A DNA stretch of 62,772 nt from Gnetum montanum (taxonomy: Eukaryota; Streptophyta; Gnetopsida; Gnetales; Gnetaceae). The stretch lies in assembly GCA_015680685.1 (NCBI GenBank), contig MNCI01002120.1, positions 189,188 to 251,959 of the forward strand, written 5' to 3'. The notes under the pieces were generated by a model. The model was not told the origin of the DNA. It worked only from the letters and a program-made list of their open reading frames with translations, and did no database searches. Positions 56,772 through 62,772 of this stretch are shown here, piece after piece. Every line of letters begins with the position of its first letter. Position 1 is the stretch's first letter. The translations under genes were made by a program, and so were the position numbers.

Positions 56772-57120
56772 TGATGAGTGGTGAGGTACCCCTACACTCA
56801 ACCATACGAATACGAGCGTTACATAAGCGATCCGGTCGAACTCCGCAGACTAAGTGCCTACACGCCTTATAGAACACCTAAGGTTAATCAATCGTTGTCC
56901 TCCCAAGCTTACTTGTATTTGTCATGGTTGTATGGTTAAGTAAGCTTGAGGCATGTGATTTTTATATCTTATATGTTTTTATCGCCTATGCTAAGAGGGG
57001 AAGGGTGAAGAGATTAAATAACTGACTTTCACTAACTAAGATTTAATTATTCTAGCATTAATATCTGTTCCCACTTGCTGTTTCACATCCTAAACCAATG
57101 CAACGCTACTAGGATTACCA
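56772..57120 (-). mobile_element. 5' LTR of element D, truncated
   Basis: It runs from TGATGAGTGGTGAGG to CTAGGATTACCA, equal to the U5/R part of the 3' LTR up to about 50939. U3 is missing. Confidence 0.9.
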
Positions 57121-57124
57121 TTTA

Positions 57125-57250
57125 ATGAGGTAGTGGCACTTTTAAGAAAAGTTTTAAGAAGTATTTTGAACTCATAAAAATGGCACATTTGAGAAAAGTT
57201 TTAAGAAGTTTTATGAGGTAGTGGCACTTTTAAGAAAAGTTTTAAGAAGT
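57125..57250. repeat. direct repeats at the junction of element D and host fragments
   Basis: The block GAGGTAGTGGCACTTTTAAG with AAAAGTTTTAAGAAGT occurs at 57126-57161 and 57215-57250. A degenerate copy (TGGCACATTTGAGAAAAGTT) lies between them at 57181-57210. Confidence 0.75.
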
Positions 57251-57299
57251 TTCAGTTGCAAATTCAATATTTGGAGATTCTAAGGGAGGCAATATATGG

Positions 57300-58105
57300 C
57301 AACACAAACTATTTACTTTCACTATTTGACAATGGGATTATTAAAAAGTTCTCTCTGGTAATAAGATAAGTTGCATTTATTCTCCCTAATTTTAATTCTT
57401 TGAATGATCAGTTTTGCATAGAACTTCATTTATGGTTCAATTACCTAGGAGTAATCAAGAGTATGGTGTTTCTTGATTTGAGTTCAAATGGGCTTATTGA
57501 AAACATTCATACGCATCTCCCAATTCCTTGCATGATGTACTTTTAACATTAGTGGCAATTCTTTGATAGGAAGCAACAGGTTGGATGGCTTAACTTCAAA
57601 TATTCAAATCAAATATCAGGAGATGCAATTTTATTGAGGCTTGCTAAGTGCAGTTCAATTGAGGCTTGCTAAGTGCAGTTCCTTGATGCACCTTGAACCT
57701 ACTGCTAACAACATTACTATACCAATTGCTTTTGGTAGAATTAGTAATATGATTCATTTTGACCTTAGTTCCAATTTGTTACAAGGGCCTATTCCAAAAG
57801 AAATGGGAAGTCTAGTAAAGCTCAAAGTGTTATCATTAGCATGGAACAATATTTAAGGGAATATTCCTATAGAAATTGACAAACTTTGTTGGGTTAGATT
57901 TATCATTAAATGATTTAATGATAGTATTGTAGTGTTAAGTCATCTAGAGGTTCTTTGTCTTGGCTACAATAATCTCTCTGAAGAGGTGCAAAAATGGTTT
58001 GGCAAATCTACCTCATCCCATGATATTAGATGTTTCTTTCAACATTTTATCTGGAACACTAGCAACACTACAAATTTTTAGTGCTTGTGAATATATCTAA
58101 AACCT
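57300..58105 (+). pseudogene. leucine-rich-repeat protein gene fragment
   Basis: LRR signatures appear in changing frames: MVFLDLSSNGLIENI (57460-57510), MIHFDLSSNLLQGPIPKEMG and LVKLKVLSLAWNNI (57641-57856 frame), then LSHLEVLCLGYNNLSEEV, then ILDVSFNILSGTLATLQIF. These are plant LxxLxxLxLSxNxLxGxIP repeats of the receptor-like protein/kinase type. No kinase, signal peptide or start is present. A 25-bp tandem duplication (57634-57658 and 57659-57682) causes part of the disruption. Confidence 0.8.
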
Positions 58106-58109
58106 TGTT

Positions 58110-58821
58110 CTTCTGCATCAATGATCGTATCATCATCACCAATCGGCATCGGTAAAACAAGCATTATTATAGAGGCAATTGTGCAATTTTGTTTTTTTCC
58201 AAAAGAACCCTACGTTCTTGCATCCGTGCATGCACTCCGGTAGTAGGTTCCTTGCACACTCTTCATATGAAATCAGTTAAACACATTGCTTACCAAGAGA
58301 TCCTCCGATTCAATGCACCCAATTATTCATCTTGTAGAAAATCATGTGTATTTGAGAAGGATTTTCTAACTTTTAGGATTGTGTTAGCGACCTATTCAAG
58401 TGATGCACCCAATTATTCATCTTGTAGAAAATCATGTGTATTTGAGAAGGATTTTCTAACGTTTAGGATTGTATTAGCGACCTATTCAAGCATAGCATCA
58501 TTTCAAAGCCACAAGCAAGGAGTTTATGCAAAGCATTTCACACATGTTTTTCTTGATATATTTGGCCAAGCATGTGAACCAGAAACACTGGCACCCATTG
58601 CCATTGTCAATCTTGTCAGTAAGGACACCACTGTTGTGCTTGCTAGAGATCCACAGTTGGAGACATTCGGTAGAGTTTGTTGTAGTTTAGGCGTACTGGA
58701 ATCGTGGAAGTCCTCTCCAGTAGAAGGCCTCACATCAATGCACACCCTTGGAAGAAACATTTCTGATGCAAGAATTGCAATCCTCACTAGGCACATTAGT
58801 AAGCAAGGAATGCAAATTTAG
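58110..58821 (+). pseudogene. SDE3/MOV10-type RNA helicase fragment
   Basis: A degenerate Walker A, PIGIGKT, with IIIEAIVQF lies at 58139-58200. After a frameshift, a 210-codon frame (58189-58821) gives EILRFNAPN, FRIVLATYSS (family RIVVSTYMSS), HFTHVFLDIFGQACEPETLA (motif II region, family FLDEAGQA.EPE) and TVVLARDPQLE (motif III region, family VVLAGDP.QLG). The motif II Glu is lost (D-I-F-G instead of D-E-A-G) and the Gly of AGDP is Arg. Order and spacing match SDE3-like superfamily 1 helicases, which act in RNA silencing and transposon control. The copy is non-functional and lies about 20 bp after the LRR fragment. Confidence 0.82.
58315..58494 (+). repeat. 90-bp in-frame tandem duplication in the helicase fragment
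   Basis: Two 90-bp units (58315-58404 and 58405-58494) encode the same 30 residues beginning APNYSSCRKSCVFEKDF, with two or three base differences. The duplication keeps the frame but would not exist in a functional helicase. Confidence 0.9.
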
Positions 58822-59294
58822 TAAAAATGCACCATTAAATGAAAACTATTGTGTAGATTTGGTGGGGTGCACTCTTTAGATATTTGAGTACATTCTTAAA
58901 ATTTAACCATGGCTATTAAATTTTCTTAACAGTACATAATTTGTTTTACATCAAACAATCCACCTAAAACAATGTCCATTCACACTTAAATAGTATTTCG
59001 ATTATGCTTATGTAAGGTAATTTTTACTACAAAATCAATAACCATTGTATACATCAATTAAGCGCTTTCCAATGTGTCAATAAAGAATAATTTACAAGTA
59101 ATGTTTGTTTACAATTACTATAACATTTTCTACCAATACTTAAATATAAATTTACAAGTAATGTTTGTTTACAATTACTATAACATTTTCTACCAATACT
59201 TAAATATAAATATCAACTTGTTGGAAAATACCCAAATCAAAACTTAAAGAAACTGAATAGAAATCCAAACATTCTGGGAAGAAACCATATTTAC
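58822..59294. other. start of intron 3 of the TOM1-like gene; no exon found
   Basis: The minus strand has the donor GTAAAT at 59294-59289. No continuation of the protein could be found in this stretch in any frame. Confidence 0.6.
59091..59210. repeat. 60-bp perfect tandem duplication
   Basis: 59091-59150 and 59151-59210 are identical over 60 bp (start TTTACAAGTAATGTTTG). It lies in intron 3 of the TOM1-like gene and is either very recent or an assembly duplicate. Confidence 0.92.
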
Positions 59295-61933
59295 TCTTGG
59301 CCTAAAGCTGAATACTTGCACATGGAATCCAAAAATCATAGCCCGTACTGCCATCACAGATTCAAACTGTCACGTAATCTCAAAAGAAAGAAATAAAGAA
59401 ACAAACAGACCTAACAGACTAACAAAGTGAAGTTAAATTCAGCATAGCTCACCGCCATTGACTATAAAATTCATGAGATGAAAAACCTTTTGTGTTGTCC
59501 AACCATATTCTGGAACTGGAAGTTGAATACGAATGAGTTGTATTTGTATCTAATATGATTAGAACTCTTTTGCATATACATAAGCAACATTTGTACTCAG
59601 TAACATCTAAAGTCCAAAGAAAATCATAAAACCATAGCAAAATACATCTTCAAGATCAAAGCAAATATAATCAGAAAATGACTTAATCAGGTCAATGTAA
59701 CACCAGAGTGCCTTAACAAATTAAAGCTAAGTTTTCTGCATTAAAATTTGCGACTACAATGCTTTATCAGTCTCTGCATTTTTACCATTCATCATAAAAT
59801 AAAACAGAATGAAACAAAACACAAAATTAATTTTGTGTTTTGTTTCATTCTGTTGATTTTGAAACAACTTGAATTTGAATACTCACTCTTCCGTAACATA
59901 ATGTCGTATTCTTGACTGCAAAATTAATGATCATATATATACATTCATTCACTATTCTTATGCCAACATCATTCTTTCTTAACAATGAAACATGATGACC
60001 TCTTATGACCTTACTACAAAGAGACAAATGGACTCCGTAGACATATTTGGCTGTGTCATGTTTATTAATACACATAATTCAGTGTTTGTAATACATCGCT
60101 CTTTCATGTTAACCAAAGGTGAAGGACAAAAGCCATTCCAAGAGACAAGGGATTTCTGGTGACAGATTTTGGAGAAATATGAATTTATGCACTCCCTGGT
60201 AAAAGCCTCAGTGCCTGCAGCCACCAACGTAAAAGCCTGTTCCTCCAATGATTAACAACTAATAATTTCTAGGTACCAAGATGGTATAATCATTCTCAGC
60301 TAGCCAAAAATGTCAATCCCTGATAACAAATTTCATTTTAAAGAACAACAACATTCAGTTTAACATACACCTCTATTCATGAGCATATCAAAATAAGAGC
60401 ACATGAAAATACATCATTATAGTAATATTGACATGCTTCATAAATGAAAAGGATGCAGACCATCGGGAAATCCATCAAAGTTTGTACCGAGCTTTTGAGA
60501 AATACTTTTAAAAAACTTGTTCTTAGGTAATAAAATACTATATTCAGAAATTAATAATTAATAATAAAAAAATGATAATCTCCAATGAAAAACTCTACGA
60601 GCTGATGGAAAAGTGAACTCAAAAATTACAGAAATTATTTTAATAACGATATTAAGGTAAATTCTCTTTTTTTAAGCTTTTCATCAATGATACTACCTGA
60701 CTCTAATAATATTTTTAGAATCGTTTGGAAGGGAGCAAGTGACGCTGTCCTCTGACCAGACATATTAATGAACTGATGTATCTCCATTAAAATATGACAG
60801 CGTAAAAATATGTATTATTAACATATTACTAAGGTGTAGCTCCTTGGTTAAGACTTATGACTTGCGGGTTACAAGTTTGTCGGTCCATGTCAGTAAGCTG
60901 GGGTAAGATATAAGTCATATAACAGTGTTCTGCAGATCATCAATCAGACTTTTCAAATATCTGTACGGACGTAAGTTGCTTATCTACAGCTTTAAAGAAC
61001 ACTGAAAGATACAGTTCCTGCTATGTTACTTGTGCCTATCCATAACAAAGTACAGCCTTAGGCAGAATTGAGATTTTCCGAGCAGTAAAACATGACCAGT
61101 TGAATGATCTCACATTATAGAAAAGTAGAAAAAGTATCAACAGTGGGACATCATTTACAGCATATATTTTAAATTGAATGTTTTAACGAAAGAACTTGCT
61201 ACATGGCCGTCGCATGCAAGCTTAGCCAGATCAAATCTACACTGGCTTCATTAAATTGAAGATATTTGAATTGGTAGTTTGATCAGACATCCACAACAAT
61301 TGTAAATTCATATCCATCCTTCAAACGCGCAGTGGACAAGTGTGTGTACATGATAATCAATTAACAACAAATAAATTAATTCCTGTGATAGCAGGATTCA
61401 ATGACTAATCAAATAATCAGAAGACCAAGTAAGAAATACAAAATAAAAAAAATTACGAACAACGAATAGAATCCCTAAGTTCCTTGACTCGTGTCGCAAC
61501 GTTTGGCCGGACCTTTGAATATCCTAGACATTTCACCGCGCTAAATTCAAATTTGCAAAGAAAACAATAAAAAAACGGATCTCAATACGTTTTTCAAATG
61601 TTTCCAAACACAGAATTGAAAACACAGAGATCAATCAATCAGCGCAACAAAGAAACAAAGTCCTCGACCGAAACACTATCCATTCCAAAGCGAAACGATC
61701 CGTAAGAGACTATGCAAAACAAAACGGAGGGCCCTTACCAGGGCAACAGCGGCAACTGCGGCGTAGGCGGCGCAGAGAGTGAAGAAAATGCCGTCCTGCC
61801 ACGCCCGCGAGTTATCGATATCATTCCAGAATCCTCTCATCCGCCGTATATCCTCCAACGCCCAAGCCGATACCGACGCCGAACGATTCGAAGAATAAGA
61901 AGAATAAAGCTCCACAAACGGAATCCTCGACAT
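59295..61933 (-). CDS. TOM1-like: TOM1/TOM3/THH1-family membrane protein gene, exons 1-3 (partial)
   Basis: The family (THH1/TOM1/TOM3 domain) consists of seven-span tonoplast proteins that interact with an ARL8-type GTPase; in Arabidopsis, TOM1 and TOM3 are host factors for tobamovirus replication. Exon 1 (61933-61739, 65 codons) starts [10 protein letters not shown] and contains [20 protein letters not shown], then a hydrophobic segment, ending VAL and donor CTG|GTAAGG. Exon 2 (59549-59453, 97 bp) follows acceptor ATTAG and encodes [20 protein letters not shown] and HLMNFIVNG, with donor GGCG|GTGAGC. Exon 3 (59347-59295, 53 bp) encodes [18 protein letters not shown], with donor AGA|GTAAAT. 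Phases 0, 1 and 0 join without a shift. Intron 1 is 2189 bp and intron 2 is 105 bp. The remaining roughly 60% of the protein is not found to the left, so intron 3 may be very long, or the gene is truncated. A TTG at 61945 is not used as the start because the ATG at 61933 fits the family. Confidence 0.87.
59803..59854. repeat. perfect 52-bp palindrome without spacer
   Basis: Two 26-bp arms (59803-59828 and 59829-59854; left arm starts AACAGAATGAAACAAAACAC) are exact reverse complements meeting at AATT. It lies in intron 1 of the TOM1-like gene. It would form a full hairpin in RNA or a cruciform in DNA. Confidence 0.93.
59855..61738 (-). other. intron 1 of the TOM1-like gene
   Basis: AT-rich intronic DNA without supported coding exons. 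An 81-codon minus-strand frame (60003-60248) is not needed, because exons 1 and 2 join in phase. It contains the SINE-like copy at 60834-60935. Confidence 0.7.
60834..60935 (+). repeat. possible tRNA-derived SINE fragment
   Basis: GGTGTAGCTCCTTGGTTAAG (60833-60852) resembles an A-box head, and the following CGGGTTACAAGTTTGTCGGT could be a decayed B-box region. It does not share the tail of the other SINE-like copies and may be another family. Confidence 0.35.
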
Positions 61934-62300
61934 TTTTACAGGCAAAAACCAAAGCAGCGAAATGGCAGATGATGCTAAAACGGAAGAAAAACTACGCCTT
62001 GTTTCTTTCGCCGATAATGATCCTATGCGTTAGAAGCAGGACCAGAAAACACGACGGAAGACGGCCAAGGAGCATGAAAATTCGCAGCCGCCGCAACAAT
62101 AATCGGAAAAACAAGAAGGGAATCGATCGACGCTTCGCGACTTTATTCTCTGAGAGATTCGAACTGGCGACGGGTGTGGGACCGAGCGTCTTGCGTGTCT
62201 AATTTGCGTGGGATTTATCTCTTCTTCTGCTACCGGTGCTGCCGCTTGGTTATATGTGTTGCGTGGGAAGGTTGAATAATTGGGAGGTAATTTACCACGG
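61934..62300 (-). promoter_or_regulatory. 5' UTR and core promoter region of the TOM1-like gene
   Basis: The stretch upstream of the ATG is markedly richer in G, C and CpG than the rest of the window (61700-62260), as is common for plant 5' exons and promoters. No clear TATA box can be chosen. Plus-strand frames at 61712-61972 and 61969-62202 are by-products of this base composition. Confidence 0.5.
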
Positions 62301-62559
62301 TAATTATCGGTAAATTAATTATTCTAAACCGTCACTTTTTCAAATCAGTAAAAAATTCGCCAGACAAAACAAAGGTGCAATGAGGTATTTTTCCAGTACT
62401 TTCTCAAGCTCCGCTGGTTTTTCTCGGCTATCTTTCCCATTCCCACCCACGTTGAAAGTTACAGAGCCCATCATCTACTTGCATTATTTGCTTTGACTTA
62501 GAAGGATATGGCTCTGGCCGAGGTGTCCGTGGAATTTGGATTTGTTGAAATTGAGGTGT

Positions 62560-62685
62560 TTGGAATTTGGAATAATTGAAACATAGGTATATCTTAAGAT
62601 TTGAAGAAGTCTATATGTTATTAGTTGAATCTTGAGGTTACTAAGCCAAGATCTATTCCACTAAGCTAACAACTCATTGTTAATT
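62560..62685 (-). repeat. tRNA-derived SINE-like element upstream of the TOM1-like gene
   Basis: Minus-strand reading gives GTTAGCTTAGTGG (A box, 62657-62669), AAGATTCAACT (degenerate B box near 62625), and the family tail AAGATATACCTATGTTTCAA followed by TTATTCCAAATTCC. It shares the tail with the copy at 1268-1430. Confidence 0.55.
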
Positions 62686-62772
62686 TATTGATTGAAAGTC
62701 AATTTTCTTTGTACAAACTTTGCATGCAGGTATTTGAAATGGTTTAAATCTTATATTCATGAATTGATGGGT

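Larger units (their letters stand above)
50590..57120 (-). mobile_element. element D: gag-protease-only gypsy element with truncated 5' LTR
   Basis: The minus-strand element has an intact 3' LTR (50590-51409), PPT, 3' region, protease, gag, PBS and 349 bp of the 5' LTR. The U3 half of the 5' LTR is missing and is replaced at 57121 by unrelated repeats, so no TSD can be tested. It is closely related to C and C1. Confidence 0.92.

Noticed and set aside
57121-58900. Helitron carrying the LRR and helicase fragments
   Set aside because: No TC start, CTRR end or 3' hairpin could be placed around the fragments by eye; only the gene fusion itself is reported.
60003-60248. 81-codon minus-strand frame as an extra exon of the TOM1-like gene
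   Set aside because: Exons 1 and 2 join directly in phase and give the expected family sequence; the frame lacks suitable splice sites and has no homology to the family.
61712-62202. Plus-strand frames at 61712-61972 and 61969-62202
   Set aside because: They are antisense to exon 1 and the 5' UTR of the TOM1-like gene and arise from its GC-rich composition; the sequence is basic and low in complexity with no domain.

Overview
This looks like nuclear DNA from a land plant with a large, repeat-rich genome. It carries plant-type Ty3/gypsy elements primed by tRNA-Asp, copia remnants, a degenerate LINE, short tRNA-like SINE copies and the first exons of a plant-only membrane protein gene (TOM1/TOM3/THH1 family). 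The old, deeply nested retrotransposons (about 10% difference between the LTRs of one element, counted by eye) and a possibly very long intron fit a gymnosperm-like genome, but the species cannot be named from sequence alone.

Layout, left to right. 1-3.65 kb: AT-rich intergenic DNA with several SINE-like copies. 3.66-14.71 kb: a 5'-truncated minus-strand LINE bounded by a roughly 31 bp direct repeat. It is split by an 8.7 kb gypsy insertion (5360-14078) whose two outer ends are both U3 ends of the same LTR family in inverted orientation. 16.1-23.1 kb: element C, a minus-strand gypsy element with LTRs and a 5 bp target-site duplication (TSD). 23.1-26.8 kb: copia debris. 26.8-47.9 kb: outer element O, the only one with reverse transcriptase, RNase H and integrase, plus a further ORF region downstream of pol. 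O is interrupted by a solo LTR (33851-34670) and by element C1 (37613-44715, TSD GAGCG). 48.0-48.8 kb: a solo LTR. 50.6-57.1 kb: element D, minus strand, with its 5' LTR truncated. 57.1-58.8 kb: plus-strand fragments of an LRR protein gene and of an SDE3/MOV10-type RNA helicase gene, joined directly. 59.3-61.9 kb: exons 3, 2 and 1 of the TOM1-like gene on the minus strand, with its upstream region to the window end.

The main biological theme is one gypsy lineage in two forms. Elements B, C, C1 and D are gag-protease-only copies of about 7 kb. They keep the PBS, polypurine tract, a conserved 3' hairpin, a conserved 20-nt motif and a palindrome-rich U3, but have no RT, RNase H or integrase. O is a decayed relative that does carry these enzymes, which suggests a parasite and helper relationship. 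All coding regions of the elements are broken by stops and frameshifts. The only apparently functional host coding sequence is the TOM1-like gene, whose exons beyond exon 3 are not in the window.
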